Assembly: GCF_018263925.1 (NCBI RefSeq)
Contig: NZ_JAEVHF010000017.1
Location: forward strand, 1 to 64,000
Direction: 5' to 3'
Length of the DNA stretch: 64,000 nucleotides
From: Kistimonas asteriae
GTDB taxonomy: Bacteria; Pseudomonadota; Gammaproteobacteria; Pseudomonadales; Endozoicomonadaceae
The position numbers and the translations under genes were made by a program. Under the pieces are notes generated by a model, which was not told where the DNA came from, made no database searches, and saw nothing but the letters and a program-made list of their open reading frames with translations. The number at the start of each line of letters is the position of its first letter. Within the stretch, counting starts at the first letter, position 1. Of this stretch, positions 17,305 through 27,457 are shown in pieces.

Positions 17305-18564
17305 TCATGCAGCGGCGCGGGGTGGCTCATCATGATGTTCATCATTGATGGGTGTTCTGCTGGCAACCTGCCGGTCTTTCACCAGCGTCACTGACAGGAC
17401 AGAACATAATCCACAGCCTGCAATGAGTGCTGCCATGGGAACCGCTGTGCCATTGTGAAATACACCGGCAAGCCCTGCGGTAATGCCGCCAATACCAAAA
17501 CGCAGAATCCCTGCCGCTGCATTGGCGGTACCGGCAATACCCGGAAAATAAGACAGTGCCAATGCATTGGAGTTGGGACCAGTGAAACCCAGCATACCGA
17601 CAAACAAAACGACGGGGATCACGATACCCAACAAGCCACCGGCGCCCGTCACTGCCATGAATAACAGAACGAGGCCCGAAAAGGCGGCAAACGCTGTTCC
17701 ACAACGCAACATATTCAGTAACGGGAAACGCCCGATCAGGCGCATGTTAATGATATTACATATTCCCATCGCCACGATATTGGCCGCAAAGAGAAAGCCG
17801 TAATACTCCGGTGCTATACCATAGAGTTGGATATAGACGAACGGTGAAGCACTAATAAACGCAAACAGACCACCAAAGAAAAACCCATGGCCCAGAATAC
17901 AACCCATGGCATTACGGTGGGTAATCACTGATAAGTAATTTTTAGCCAGCTGCTTTGCCGTCAGAGCCTGACGGTGCTCTTCCGGCAGAGACTCTTTCAA
18001 CATAAACAGCGCCAGCACCAACGCAGCGCATCCAAACAGTGCCAGGGTTATAAATAGAGAACGCCAGCCCCCCAGCAGGAGTAACTGCCCACCCAGTAAG
18101 GGAGCGATCAGCGGCGCCACCGTCATCACCAGCAGGATGGACGACATGATCCGGGCGCAGTCATCCCGGTCAAACATGTCACGCACCATCGCGGGAATCG
18201 TCACCATCACGGCAGCCCCGGACATGGCCTGCAGGATACGGGCTACGATGAGCTCATTGGCCGTATTGGTAAAGGCTGAAAGCAAGGTTGTGGCGATATA
18301 AAACACCAGACCGGGCACCATAACACGAAGCCGCCCGAAGCGATCGGCAAGCGGCCCAAAGATCAGTTGTCCCAGGGCAAAGCCCAGCGTATAGGCGCTC
18401 AGCGTCAGCTGAATGCTACCCAGAGGCTCGTTCATGCTCTCGGCAATGGCGGGCATAGCAGGCAGATAAAGATCAATTGCCAATGGCCCCAGGCAGGTCA
18501 GGATCCCCAAAACAAGTATGAGTAACTGCTTGTCCCTGCCAGACATAGAGTGCGTATTATTCAT
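17305..18564 (-). CDS. MFS drug exporter, Bcr/CflA family
   Basis: Inner-membrane proton antiporter of the 12-helix DHA1 group. The 419 residues start with a cytosolic tail and then GPLAIDLYLPAMPAIAESM, the signature of Bcr/CflA proteins (bicyclomycin/chloramphenicol-type exporters). The MFS motif A equivalent is GQLIFGPLADRFGRLRVM, and motif C-like glycine/proline patterns follow in helix 5. The ATG is at 18564. It appears monocistronic. The 234-bp gap to the next gene upstream (18565-18798) shows no further feature. The actual substrate cannot be read from sequence. Confidence 0.9.
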   Translation of the reverse strand: MNNTHSMSGRDKQLLILVLGILTCLGPLAIDLYLPAMPAIAESMNEPLGSIQLTLSAYTLGFALGQLIFGPLADRFGRLRVMVPGLVFYIATTLLSAFTNTANELIVARILQAMSGAAVMVTIPAMVRDMFDRDDCARIMSSILLVMTVAPLIAPLLGGQLLLLGGWRSLFITLALFGCAALVLALFMLKESLPEEHRQALTAKQLAKNYLSVITHRNAMGCILGHGFFFGGLFAFISASPFVYIQLYGIAPEYYGFLFAANIVAMGICNIINMRLIGRFPLLNMLRCGTAFAAFSGLVLLFMAVTGAGGLLGIVIPVVLFVGMLGFTGPNSNALALSYFPGIAGTANAAAGILRFGIGGITAGLAGVFHNGTAVPMAALIAGCGLCSVLSVTLVKDRQVASRTPINDEHHDEPPRAAA

Positions 18565-18798
18565 TGATGCAACTGCTGTTAAAGCGTAAGTGCCCCCAAA
18601 TCGGCGGGGGAAAGAAATACGATGAACGGTCAGGCTGTGTAATGGTTATACATCGCCCGGACAGGCACTTCCTGAAGGGTCACAAGCACCAGAGGATTAC
18701 TGTGCCATTGTCTGACAGTAAGTGAAATACGCTTTACTAACAGTTTTCAGAGCATCTTCCCTATTTGGCGGCCCCCCCGACAGCCCGTAACAACGCTA

Positions 18799-19182
18799 TC
18801 AGGAGAAGCCGCTGTCGTCAGCCTGCGACGTATATTTACGCATCAGTTGTACACAGGCAATAATCGACGTCAATAACCCGACAAACCCAACCCCCAGCGC
18901 CACGGTGATAACATCCAGCCGTTCACCGCTGTTGATGCTGGTCTCAAGCCGCATGAACAACATGGCGTAGAAATTACCCACGACAAACGCCCAGCCTACC
19001 GGCAACAACACAATGCTGAGTTCGTTACGCGCCATCCGCGCCACCAGTAGCATAAAGGCTACGGCAATATAATCATCAAAGGTCAACGGCCAGTATTTAT
19101 TGGTAGTTACGAAGACAAAGGTTTCACCAATGCCCAGTACCCAGGCAAATGCCAATGCAAGATAACGACTGAAAAGCAGCAT
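18799..19182 (-). CDS. Small integral membrane protein, unknown function
   Basis: 127 residues with four probable membrane helices (about 5-28, 38-55, 57-78, 92-113) and a short polar C-terminus. No family is recognised. A good ribosome-binding site GAGGG sits 8 nt before the ATG. It stands alone between the drug exporter and a divergent small gene. Confidence 0.6.
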   Translation of the reverse strand: MLLFSRYLALAFAWVLGIGETFVFVTTNKYWPLTFDDYIAVAFMLLVARMARNELSIVLLPVGWAFVVGNFYAMLFMRLETSINSGERLDVITVALGVGFVGLLTSIIACVQLMRKYTSQADDSGFS

Positions 19183-19433
19183 ATTTCGATCCCTCGCTTT
19201 CCCCCTGTATTTTTCTATCAGAAACCTGATGATATCGGGGGCAGTATTCCTCTCCTTGTTTCAGTCTAATCACTTGGCGTCTAAACTTCCGCCCTTCATC
19301 GGGTCACGCTTTGTATCAGTACAATCAGCCGCGACGAAATTCTGTCCTCGACTGGCGACGTCGTCCAGCGTGGACCACACTGTTTACGTTATATAAAAAA
19401 ACTTCAACAACTCGAAACCTCCCAGGACAAGCC

Positions 19434-19757
19434 ATGCCACAACAACCTGTTATTAAAGACATTGCCCCCGTTGCCGAAGGGATACCTGAATCAGAATTGC
19501 TGATGCCGGAGACGGAGATGACAATGTCCTACGATGACGCACCTGAACATGTGAAATTGGCTGTAGAAATTATCCGACAGGTTGAGTTACTGCATTTTGA
19601 AGACGATACCGTCATGGAAGCGGCTTTGCTGGTGATTCAGGATACCCTGAGAAAACTGCCCCAGCATGAACGTCTGTCCTGGCGTCAGCGTCTCTGTGAA
19701 ATTTTGAAAGTGCCGAACGGTACCGGTCGCCTGAAATCTGATCAGGAAGCCATCTGA
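19434..19757 (+). CDS. Small acidic hypothetical protein
   Basis: 107 residues if started at the ATG at 19434, which has AGGA six bases upstream. The same frame extends back to a TTG at 19311, but those extra residues are basic and have no ribosome-binding site. The N-terminus is Pro/Glu-rich and probably flexible (LLMPETEMTMSYDDAPEHV). The C-terminal 60 residues look helical. Cytosolic by appearance. No family recognised. A strong bidirectional terminator follows. Confidence 0.6.
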   Translation: MPQQPVIKDIAPVAEGIPESELLMPETEMTMSYDDAPEHVKLAVEIIRQVELLHFEDDTVMEAALLVIQDTLRKLPQHERLSWRQRLCEILKVPNGTGRLKSDQEAI

Positions 19758-19786
19758 TTTCCCATTCGTCGTCTCGGCATATCATC

Positions 19787-19814
19787 AAAAAGGGCAGGTA
19801 CACCTGCCCTTTTT
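19787..19814. terminator. Bidirectional rho-independent terminator
   Basis: A perfect 13-bp inverted repeat (AAAAAGGGCAGGT / ACCTGCCCTTTTT) with a 2-nt centre and A/T tracts on both sides. It serves the convergent small acidic protein and MBL-fold genes. Confidence 0.92.
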
Positions 19815-19816
19815 GA

Positions 19817-20869
19817 TTACTGGCTGACAGGAAAATGCATCACGGCAAAGGTATCGGGTAAATACCATTGAGCGTCGTCTGCCTGTACCGTTTCAAGCCG
19901 CTGAATAAAGTTATCAATACTGGTCAGTCGAATGCCTTGTTGATCGCCTGCCGGATCATTACCAAAAAAATCTTCCCAGTGACCCAGGATACTGTTCCTT
20001 GGCTGTAAATCCGTCACCAACCCTTCTGGATAATTCTCTACCTGTTCAAACGCACCCACGCAATGAAAGGCGAGATCAACCCGGCGCTCATCCGCTGCAG
20101 CCAATTCCGGAACAAACCCCAGAGGCGGTGTACTCGCAGCATCCTGATAATGCACCCGATAAACAGGATTACCGTCGTCATCAAGAAAATCGATCAAATA
20201 CGCAAAGGTTTTCCCCTCTTTCCAGCCAAACGAGTGCCAGGGCAAATCGGGAAGATCCTGTTCATAGCGGCCCTGCATAAACGTAATCCCCATCACATGG
20301 GGTGCATGTTCTGACTCTATGGCCATAATCCGCAGTTTGCCGCTGGGCGCATAGAACCAATCGCCGGCGCTATCCCCTCTAGCCGCCCTGTCATTCACCA
20401 CCACGATACGCTCTTCCGCAACAGAACCGGCAATAGAGTGCTTCATGGTTTGTGAGCCATAGACATGCGCTTTTAGCGCATGTTTTTCCATGACTCTGGG
20501 AACATCCATCAGATGGTCATAATGCGCGTGACCGACCAGGATCATCTCCACATCATCCACCGGTGGCATCAGTGCATCAATACGTTCATCGTCAGGTGCA
20601 ATCGGTTGAAAAGGCCCCGGCGGCAACCCCAGTAATGCCGGATTACTGAAAGACGGCGCTGTCAGTAAGGCGGTGTCACCATAGCGAATCAACAAACCAC
20701 CAACGCCCAGGTATTGCACGGATACCTGTTGCGTTTGTGACGCCGTTTGCCCGGTTTTCCCCGTTGTCACAGGCAAGTGATCGACAGAGGTCGCACAGGC
20801 TACCAGCATAGAAACCAGCATGATCAATGAAAACGACTGTCTGGCACGCATGATAAGTTTCAACTCCAC
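19817..20869 (-). CDS. MBL-fold metallo-hydrolase, predicted lipoprotein
   Basis: 350 residues with a lipoprotein signal (SFSLIMLVSMLVAC, the lipidated Cys being near residue 25), so the enzyme is expected in the periplasm attached to a membrane. The metallo-beta-lactamase metal motif is HAHYDH (about 114-119). Further histidines appear in SEHAPH and in the C-terminal GHWEDFF, consistent with a two-metal hydrolase of the UlaG/NAPE-PLD-like branch. The substrate is unknown. The frame starts at GTG 20869; an ATG at 20851, just before the signal peptide, is an alternative. It lies 16 bp downstream of the hybrid kinase gene on the same strand, so the two are probably cotranscribed. Confidence 0.85.
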   Translation of the reverse strand: MELKLIMRARQSFSLIMLVSMLVACATSVDHLPVTTGKTGQTASQTQQVSVQYLGVGGLLIRYGDTALLTAPSFSNPALLGLPPGPFQPIAPDDERIDALMPPVDDVEMILVGHAHYDHLMDVPRVMEKHALKAHVYGSQTMKHSIAGSVAEERIVVVNDRAARGDSAGDWFYAPSGKLRIMAIESEHAPHVMGITFMQGRYEQDLPDLPWHSFGWKEGKTFAYLIDFLDDDGNPVYRVHYQDAASTPPLGFVPELAAADERRVDLAFHCVGAFEQVENYPEGLVTDLQPRNSILGHWEDFFGNDPAGDQQGIRLTSIDNFIQRLETVQADDAQWYLPDTFAVMHFPVSQ

Positions 20870-20885
20870 ATCTTATTGTTATTGT

Positions 20886-23357
20886 TCAGTGCACAACATC
20901 CGCTGCAACCACTTCACTGATAACAAGGTACTCCCTGATCACCCGCAAAATGCGCTCACGGTTAAAAGGCTTACCGACATGTTCATCCATACCGGCATCA
21001 AGACATCCCTGCCGGGCTGCTGCTGATATATGGGCCGTGAGCGCAATAATCGGTATTCGTTGCTTACCATGCTCACGTTCATACGTCCGTATACGACGGG
21101 TGGCCTCGAAACCATCCATGCCAGGCATTTCACAATCCATAAACACCATCGATACGGGCTGGTTCTGATGATCCTGCTGACAGTAAATCTGTACCGCTTC
21201 CTTGCCATTGCGGGCATGGATCGGCGTCAAGCCAACCTGCTTGAGGAATTCGGAAACCACCAGCCAATTGGTGTTATTGTCTTCCGCCACCAGAATCCGC
21301 TGCCCCTTGCCTGACGGCGAGATAACCGGCTTGCTTATCAGCTGTGATGAAAGTTTCTCATTCGGCATGCTCGTGGACAGATTCACGGTAAACCAGAAGC
21401 AGCTGCCCCGCCCCGGTTCACTGATGACGCCAATATCTCCCCCCATCAGTTCCGCCAATTGTTTGCTGATCGTAAGCCCCAGTCCAGAGCCACCGTACTG
21501 GCGGTTGGTCGCAGCATCCGCCTGCACAAATGACTGAAACAGACGATCATGGAGCGAGGTCGGTATACCGATGCCGGTATCCTTGACCGAGAAATAAAGC
21601 GTCAGTTGCCCATTTTCATCTTCAAGATCGAGTCGAACGTTGACGCTAACAGCCCCCTGGTCGGTGAACTTGAACGCGTTACCCAGAAGGTTGACCAGTA
21701 TCTGACGAAGTCGCGTCGGATCCCCGGTCACCTGAGAAGGAATATCCGGCGCTATTTCCAGCGACAGGCGAATATTTCGCAACCGGGCCTCCGACTGGAA
21801 GAGGTTCAGCGTACGATTCATCAGATCAGACAAATCAAACGACAAGCTTTCCAGTTCCATCCGCCCTGCATTAATACGGGTGTGGTCAAGGATATCGTTG
21901 ATGATCGTCAGCAAAGACTGACCTGAATCGTTAATCGTATCTGTGTATTTTTCCTGTAACCGGTTAAGTGGCGTCTGTCGCATTAATTCGGTCACGCCCA
22001 GGATGCCATTGAGTGGCGTCCGGATTTCGTGGCTGATTTTAGCCAGGATCTCACTCTTGGCTTTGCTTTCCGCCTGGGCGATCACTGCCAGCTCGCGACT
22101 GCGCACCTGTTCGCGCCCCAGCAAAGAAAGCCGGTATCCCAAACCGATCATTAACACGAAAAACTCACTGACAAAGGCGAGCTTCAAACCATAAATGGAA
22201 TCCGCGTAATCGTGAACAATCCCCAGGTTGGCCACCGCCACAAACACACAAACAGAAATAAACAGAGTCCACCCCGCCGTAAAGATCATGGCAGGACGAT
22301 CCCCCTGAATGGAACGTACCATCGCCTGACCGAAGATCCAGAAGACAAGGAAAAACTCGGGAATCACAACGGAGAAAGAAGCCACACTGTACGGCAGGAA
22401 AGGCGAACTCACCATGGCCAGCAACATGTACCAGATCATGATGCGATTGACGCGATCCGCTCGCGGCAGGTATTCCGGTAAATGAAGATAAGCACGGGCA
22501 AACAGCATCACAAAGATGGAATTCAGGCACTGGAAAACCACCACGGATACTTCCTGGAACTTCAGTGATTCCGGCCAGAATGGAAAACCACTGCCGTCCA
22601 GCGCCATCATGGCTGCCGTAGTAAAGACCGCATGCATGAAATAATAAAAATAAATCCGTTCCCGAATCGCCAGGAAAACCAGCAAGGCTGCGAGAATGAC
22701 CGTTAAACAGATGCCATAGAACAAACCATCTGCGGTATAGCGAAACTCTGACGTTTCAATCAGTGTCTTCAGTCCCGCAATATAAAGCGGTATGTGGAGT
22801 GAGCTGGTGCTCTGTACTTCGATATAGAATGTCTGTGTTGTCTGGGGGGGTATCTCGATAGGGAAAGTCAGTTGTCGGGTACGAAATGGCCGATGGGCAA
22901 ACGGCAATGCATCTCCCCCTTTCACCACCTGGTACTCATCATTGCTGGATAACGATATAGCCGGTGATGGCGCATACAGGTTCACATGATCCAGGCGTGA
23001 AAAACTGGATTCGAGAAACACGCGGGCAGGATCGGAAGACGGATTCTGTAAGGAAAATCGCAACCAGATGTTGTCATCGCTATAGGCAAGATTCAGTTGC
23101 CTGACCCTGACGGGCTGAAAATAGAGGGATTGATTACCAATAATGGTGCCTGGTGTCGCACCACCGACTGGCGTGGCTCGATACATTTCAAGATAAGGCG
23201 CCAGTGACTGAAACGACATGCTTTCATTCACCACCAGAACACCGGCCAGAGACTTCTGCCAGGGCAGGCAGAAAGCCATCAACAGCAATGTACACCATAC
23301 CGGCAGGTAACTACGGCACACCCCTCGTGCCCTACCGGCTAAATTGCACGACAACAT
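20886..23357 (-). CDS. Hybrid sensor histidine kinase with 7TMR-DISM sensor and receiver domain
   Basis: About 823 residues. After a signal sequence comes a periplasmic 7TMR-DISM extracellular domain (about 45-185), typically a carbohydrate-like ligand sensor. Seven membrane helices follow (about 200-410). The HisKA domain carries the phospho-acceptor His in SHEIRTPLNG (about 445). The ATPase domain has the N box (LVNLLGNAFKFT), G1 (DTGIGIP) and G2 (GGSGLGLTIS). A receiver domain is at the C-terminus with phospho-acceptor Asp in FMDCEMPGMDG (about 740) and the conserved Lys in GKPF. No HPt domain or partner regulator is encoded nearby, so the output is elsewhere. The frame opens at TTG 23381, but ATG 23357 is a better start. 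Operon with the MBL-fold lipoprotein gene. Confidence 0.92.
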   Translation of the reverse strand: MLSCNLAGRARGVCRSYLPVWCTLLLMAFCLPWQKSLAGVLVVNESMSFQSLAPYLEMYRATPVGGATPGTIIGNQSLYFQPVRVRQLNLAYSDDNIWLRFSLQNPSSDPARVFLESSFSRLDHVNLYAPSPAISLSSNDEYQVVKGGDALPFAHRPFRTRQLTFPIEIPPQTTQTFYIEVQSTSSLHIPLYIAGLKTLIETSEFRYTADGLFYGICLTVILAALLVFLAIRERIYFYYFMHAVFTTAAMMALDGSGFPFWPESLKFQEVSVVVFQCLNSIFVMLFARAYLHLPEYLPRADRVNRIMIWYMLLAMVSSPFLPYSVASFSVVIPEFFLVFWIFGQAMVRSIQGDRPAMIFTAGWTLFISVCVFVAVANLGIVHDYADSIYGLKLAFVSEFFVLMIGLGYRLSLLGREQVRSRELAVIAQAESKAKSEILAKISHEIRTPLNGILGVTELMRQTPLNRLQEKYTDTINDSGQSLLTIINDILDHTRINAGRMELESLSFDLSDLMNRTLNLFQSEARLRNIRLSLEIAPDIPSQVTGDPTRLRQILVNLLGNAFKFTDQGAVSVNVRLDLEDENGQLTLYFSVKDTGIGIPTSLHDRLFQSFVQADAATNRQYGGSGLGLTISKQLAELMGGDIGVISEPGRGSCFWFTVNLSTSMPNEKLSSQLISKPVISPSGKGQRILVAEDNNTNWLVVSEFLKQVGLTPIHARNGKEAVQIYCQQDHQNQPVSMVFMDCEMPGMDGFEATRRIRTYEREHGKQRIPIIALTAHISAAARQGCLDAGMDEHVGKPFNRERILRVIREYLVISEVVAADVVH

Positions 23358-23446
23358 TTTTATATTCTTGTTATGTGACAAGGCGACTACGTTACCGTGT
23401 CGCCTTTATTCCAGCAAGGGGTGAACCGTCACGGTTAACCGGTATT

Positions 23447-24373
23447 TCAGGTCAGCACGGTTAGCAGTCTTTCCGGATCATCCGTTTCTATCCAGTCCAC
23501 GCCTAAGTCCGCCAACCGATACGCTTCCTCCTCATGATCCACATCCGGGTTATCCACATAGCGGGTATCCAGTGGGAACAGGGTATACGCACCGATCAGC
23601 ATATTGCGCTGGTGAAATTTCCGGACGGTATCACTGTCGATCAGGATATGCTCGGCATCCACAACCGATGAGTGCACAAATCGACCAATGGCGTTGCCTT
23701 CCAGTAGCAGGTTCAACAGGTTGAGCGCATTCTGGTTACCCGCCCGCTGACTCAGCTCGGTATCCGGCTCTGGCAGACTATTAAGCAGGGTGTCCAGCCA
23801 GTCGCCCATGCCTTCCAGCATGCCACCATCGTAGGCAAAACCACTATGGGTTCCCGGAAGTGCTTTCTCCAGTTTGCGGAGCATGAAGAAATCAAAGGAG
23901 GTGCTGATGACATTATCCTGCCTGCCCGATGCCTTGATGACACGGGCGACTTCCGTGCCCGTATGGCGACGTGACCAGTTGGGCGAATAGGCTTTCATCT
24001 CAATATTGATCAGTAATCTGTCGCCACACTCGTCCAGCACTTCTTCAAGTAAGGGGATACGTTCTTCGGAAGGGTACTCAACAACGGTACCATCGCCCCG
24101 ATCAATCCGCCGTTGGATGCGCAGTTGTGATACCTCATCCCAGGTCATCTCCGTGATCGAGCCTTGAACACCGGTCAGACGCTCCGTCTGTTCATCATGA
24201 AAGACCACGACCCGGTCATCCCGGGTTTTAAACACATCCAGCTCAATACCATCAACACCCAGTTCAATCGCCTTGCGAAATCCGGCCAGCGTATTTTCCT
24301 GATGCACCAGCGGTACACCGCGATGTCCCAGCACCAGCGGCCGGTTTTTATCGGCAAAAAATCCATTTGTCAT
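23447..24373 (-). CDS. Glycerophosphodiester phosphodiesterase
   Basis: Hydrolyses glycerophosphodiesters to sn-glycerol 3-phosphate and an alcohol. The GDPD fold signature is seen as GHRGVPLVHQENTLAGF followed by GVDGIELDVFKTRDDRVVVFHD, supplying the catalytic His pair and metal-binding Glu/Asp. No signal peptide, so it is a cytosolic UgpQ-like type of about 308 residues. The frame reaches an ATG at 24403. GGAAG eight bases before the ATG at 24373 selects the shorter form. It follows the aldehyde dehydrogenase gene by under 100 bp on the same strand and may be cotranscribed. Confidence 0.9.
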   Translation of the reverse strand: MTNGFFADKNRPLVLGHRGVPLVHQENTLAGFRKAIELGVDGIELDVFKTRDDRVVVFHDEQTERLTGVQGSITEMTWDEVSQLRIQRRIDRGDGTVVEYPSEERIPLLEEVLDECGDRLLINIEMKAYSPNWSRRHTGTEVARVIKASGRQDNVISTSFDFFMLRKLEKALPGTHSGFAYDGGMLEGMGDWLDTLLNSLPEPDTELSQRAGNQNALNLLNLLLEGNAIGRFVHSSVVDAEHILIDSDTVRKFHQRNMLIGAYTLFPLDTRYVDNPDVDHEEEAYRLADLGVDWIETDDPERLLTVLT

Positions 24374-24451
24374 TGTTGTTACTTCCGCACCCTGATCGAT
24401 CATCCAATCATACGACAGTGGATAACTTTTTAGCCAGAAGGCCTGCCCTGA

Positions 24452-25972
24452 TCAGAAAAAGCCCAGCGGTGATGTCCCGTAGCTGATCATCAGGTTCTTG
24501 ACCTGCTGGTAATGCTCAAGGGTCATCTTGTGCCCTTCCCGGCCGACACCGGATTTTTTGAAGCCTCCGAAGGCCGCATGGGCAGGATAGACATGGTAAC
24601 AGTTGATCCAGATACGCCCAGCCTGAATCGCCCGCCCCATGCGCTGCGCCCGGTTGATATCCCGGGTCCAGACGCCAGCGCCGAGGCCATAGATGGAATC
24701 ATTGGCGAGTGCAATCGCTTCCTCTTCATCCCTGAAGGTGGTCACCGCGAGTGTCGGGCCGAAAATCTCTTCCTGAAACACCCGCATCCGGTTTTCCCCT
24801 TTCAGGATGGTTGGCTGGACATAGTAGCCACTGGCCATGGCTTCCGGCATTGCCGCCTGCTCTCCGCCCAACAGGAAGCTGGCGCCTTCATCCCGGGCAA
24901 TTTTCATGTAACTGAGTACCTTGTCGAACTGTTCCTGACTGGCCTGGGCGCCAATCATCGTATCCGTATCCAGCGGATTACCCTGCCGGATCTCACGGGC
25001 ACGGCTGATGGCGCGATCCATCAGATCGTCAAAGATAGTTTCATGCACCAGCGCCCGGGAGGGACAGGTACAGACCTCGCCCTGGTTCAGGAACGTCATC
25101 AACATGCCCTCAACCGCCTTGTTGATGAACGTATCTTCCTGCGCCATGACATCCGGAAAAAAGAGATTGGGCGATTTCCCTCCCAGCTCCACCGTACAGG
25201 GAATGATGTTGTTTGCCGCACAGTGCAGGATTTTGCTGCCTACCGGGGTGGAACCGGTAAACGCCAGCTTATTGATGCGTGAATTGCTGGCCAATGCCTG
25301 GCCGGCTTCTTCGCCATAACCATTAATGATGTTCACCACGCCGGGCGGAATCAGGTCGGCAATCAATTCCATCAGCAGCAGGATCGTCACCGGCGTCTGT
25401 TCCGCCGGTTTCAGCACCGTGCAACAGCCGGCAGCCAGTGCAGGCGCCAGTTTCCAGACAGCCATCAGTAATGGGAAATTCCAGGGAATAATCTGTCCGA
25501 CGACCCCGACAGGTTCATGGAAATGGTAAGACACCGTGTTGGCGTCAATGTCACTGAGCGAACCTTCCTGGGCACGGAGACAACCGGCAAAATAGCGAAA
25601 ATGATCCACCGCCAGCGGTAAATCCGCCGCCAGGGTTTCACGGATCGGTTTGCCATTATCCCAGCTCTCAGCAACGGCCAGGGACTCAAGGTTTTGCTCA
25701 ATCCGATCCGCAATCTTCAGCAAAACGCCGGCACGTTCTGCAACAGACATTGCAGCCCATGCAGGAAACGCCTGGTGAGCACGATCCAGGGCCAGTTCAA
25801 TATCTGCTGTACTGGAACGGGGGACCTCGCAGACCATTTCCCCCGTGACGGGGGTAGTATTACTGAAGTAGCGACCCTCTGCCGGTGGAACCCAATCCCC
25901 ACCGATAAAATTCTCATAACGGGGCTTGAAACTGATGATCGCTTCTTGATCACCGGGACGTGTATAAATCAT
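24452..25972 (-). CDS. NAD(P)-dependent aldehyde dehydrogenase (AldB/ExaC-like)
   Basis: Oxidises aldehydes to acids; cytosolic tetramer. The 506-residue form starts MIYTRPG and continues [16 protein letters not shown], matching the N-terminus of AldB/ExaC acetaldehyde dehydrogenases. Catalytic Cys is in [14 protein letters not shown] (about 303), general-base Glu in ELGGKSPN, coenzyme loop in FTGSTPVG, and the NFP motif in [18 protein letters not shown] eight bases before the ATG at 25972 favours this start over the ATG at 25987. A role in ethanol/acetaldehyde oxidation fits the subfamily but is inferred. Divergent from an MFS gene. Confidence 0.92.
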   Translation of the reverse strand: MIYTRPGDQEAIISFKPRYENFIGGDWVPPAEGRYFSNTTPVTGEMVCEVPRSSTADIELALDRAHQAFPAWAAMSVAERAGVLLKIADRIEQNLESLAVAESWDNGKPIRETLAADLPLAVDHFRYFAGCLRAQEGSLSDIDANTVSYHFHEPVGVVGQIIPWNFPLLMAVWKLAPALAAGCCTVLKPAEQTPVTILLLMELIADLIPPGVVNIINGYGEEAGQALASNSRINKLAFTGSTPVGSKILHCAANNIIPCTVELGGKSPNLFFPDVMAQEDTFINKAVEGMLMTFLNQGEVCTCPSRALVHETIFDDLMDRAISRAREIRQGNPLDTDTMIGAQASQEQFDKVLSYMKIARDEGASFLLGGEQAAMPEAMASGYYVQPTILKGENRMRVFQEEIFGPTLAVTTFRDEEEAIALANDSIYGLGAGVWTRDINRAQRMGRAIQAGRIWINCYHVYPAHAAFGGFKKSGVGREGHKMTLEHYQQVKNLMISYGTSPLGFF

Positions 25973-25999
25973 CACGATATCTCCCATGAATTTCCGTTA

Positions 26000-26146
26000 A
26001 TGGCTATTCAACGCTCCCTGTCAGCCACTGAACAAACCCCATTATTGATAGCCGAAATATCTGCAGACGCCATCGCGGCAACTTCAACAAAACCCACTAC
26101 ACTCGAGAGTTCACAATACAAACCGCCCACAGACTTAACACTATGA
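26000..26146 (+). CDS. Possible 48-residue leader ORF coupled to the MFS gene
   Basis: ATG at 26000 opens a 48-codon frame rich in Ala, Thr and Ser (starting MAIQRSLSATEQ). Its TGA overlaps the MFS start codon as ATGA. The MFS gene itself has no clear ribosome-binding site, so translational coupling is plausible. The leader's own ribosome-binding site is also weak, and no family is recognised. Confidence 0.25.
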   Translation: MAIQRSLSATEQTPLLIAEISADAIAATSTKPTTLESSQYKPPTDLTL

Positions 26147-27417
26147 AGGCAATCAAGCGGTACAAAGCCATCATCATTACCTGTATCGGTTCCGTTGCAG
26201 AATGGCTGGAATTTTCCGCTTACCTGTATCTGGCCCCCCGGCTGGCGCACCTGTTCTTTCCTGACCAAGAGGCAGCAGCAGGATTAGTGTCCGTATTCGG
26301 CCTGTTTGCTATCGCTTACGTGGCCCGCCCTATCGGTGGATTTATCTTTGGTTACCTTGGCGATCGCTACGGTCGCCGTCTGACGTTAACGCTTTCAGTC
26401 CTCATAATGGCTATGGCCACAACCGGAATCGGACTCCTGCCCACCTGGGACCAGATTGGTATCTGGGCACCGCTTTTGCTGCTGGCCTGCCGAGTCATGC
26501 AGGGAATGGCAGTAACCGGTGAATTTACCAATGCCGCCGTCTTCATGATTGAACAGAGCCGAGGCAATCCCTGCCTAGCTGGCACCTGGGCTAACTGGAG
26601 CGCAAACCTTGGTATTGCCCTGGGTGCGCTGACCACTGCACTGGTCAGCTTACCGACCATGCCGGACTGGGCATGGCGCATACCTTTTCTGATCAGCTGT
26701 ACCACCAGCCTGCTGGCACTGCTGATCCGGCGGAAACTTTTTGAATCTCCATCCTTCAATGCAGCGGCAGCTAAAAGCCTTTCACCTAAGAAGGTACTGA
26801 CAGAACTTTTCCTCCATCACAAACACAATGGCCTTGTGGTCATATTGATAAGCGCTTTTGCTGGTGTGACCCTGTATGTAGGCAACATGTTCTGGTGCAG
26901 TTATGTCGTTAGCCATCACTACTTCACTCCCAGTAAAGCCAATATGATTGCATCTGTAGATATAGGCGTTGAATTTCTTATGCTGCCCCTGATGGCAATA
27001 GTGGCTTACCGGGCAGGCATCAGAAGGGTCATGATTGCAGGGCTGTTATTAACTGCATCAGCTACACTGTTGAATTTCTACTTGGCCGCACAAGGTTGCG
27101 TGCTGACCAGCATGCTAACAATGATCATGTTCGCTACCGGCGTCGCCACCTTTGAAGCGCCGATGTTCAAGCTGTTGTTTGACCTCTTCCCTGCCAGAAT
27201 CCGCTGTACCGGTATCGCGCTAGCCTGGGCGATGGGTCAAAGCCTGTTCTCCGGCCCGTCGCCAATGCTAGCGCAATGGCTCAGCGACCATTATGGCTGG
27301 GTTGGTGGTGTGTTTTGCATTTTGCTGGTTTGCGGAGGGGGGCTGGTTGCAATGTATATGCATCCAGCCCCCCATAAAACCCCTAACACACAGGCTGTGA
27401 ATATTGCGTCGTCCTGA
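26143..27417 (+). CDS. MFS metabolite:proton symporter (ProP/ShiA-like)
   Basis: Importer with 12 predicted helices, 424 residues. It carries the metabolite:H+ symporter hallmarks: SVAEWLEFSAYLYLAP in helix 1 (GxxxEWxD/E-type) and RPIGGFIFGYLGDRYGRR as motif A. GEFTNAAVFMIEQS in helix 4 and the central loop with RRKLFESPSF follow. Members take up osmolytes, shikimate, alpha-ketoglutarate or citrate; the substrate here is unknown. It overlaps the start region of a TauD-like oxygenase gene, so the pair may import and oxidise the same compound (inference). Confidence 0.9.
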   Translation: MKAIKRYKAIIITCIGSVAEWLEFSAYLYLAPRLAHLFFPDQEAAAGLVSVFGLFAIAYVARPIGGFIFGYLGDRYGRRLTLTLSVLIMAMATTGIGLLPTWDQIGIWAPLLLLACRVMQGMAVTGEFTNAAVFMIEQSRGNPCLAGTWANWSANLGIALGALTTALVSLPTMPDWAWRIPFLISCTTSLLALLIRRKLFESPSFNAAAAKSLSPKKVLTELFLHHKHNGLVVILISAFAGVTLYVGNMFWCSYVVSHHYFTPSKANMIASVDIGVEFLMLPLMAIVAYRAGIRRVMIAGLLLTASATLLNFYLAAQGCVLTSMLTMIMFATGVATFEAPMFKLLFDLFPARIRCTGIALAWAMGQSLFSGPSPMLAQWLSDHYGWVGGVFCILLVCGGGLVAMYMHPAPHKTPNTQAVNIASS

Positions 27418-27457
27418 AAGCCAGCCTAAACAGAAACCACTTACGACTCCCAGCATC

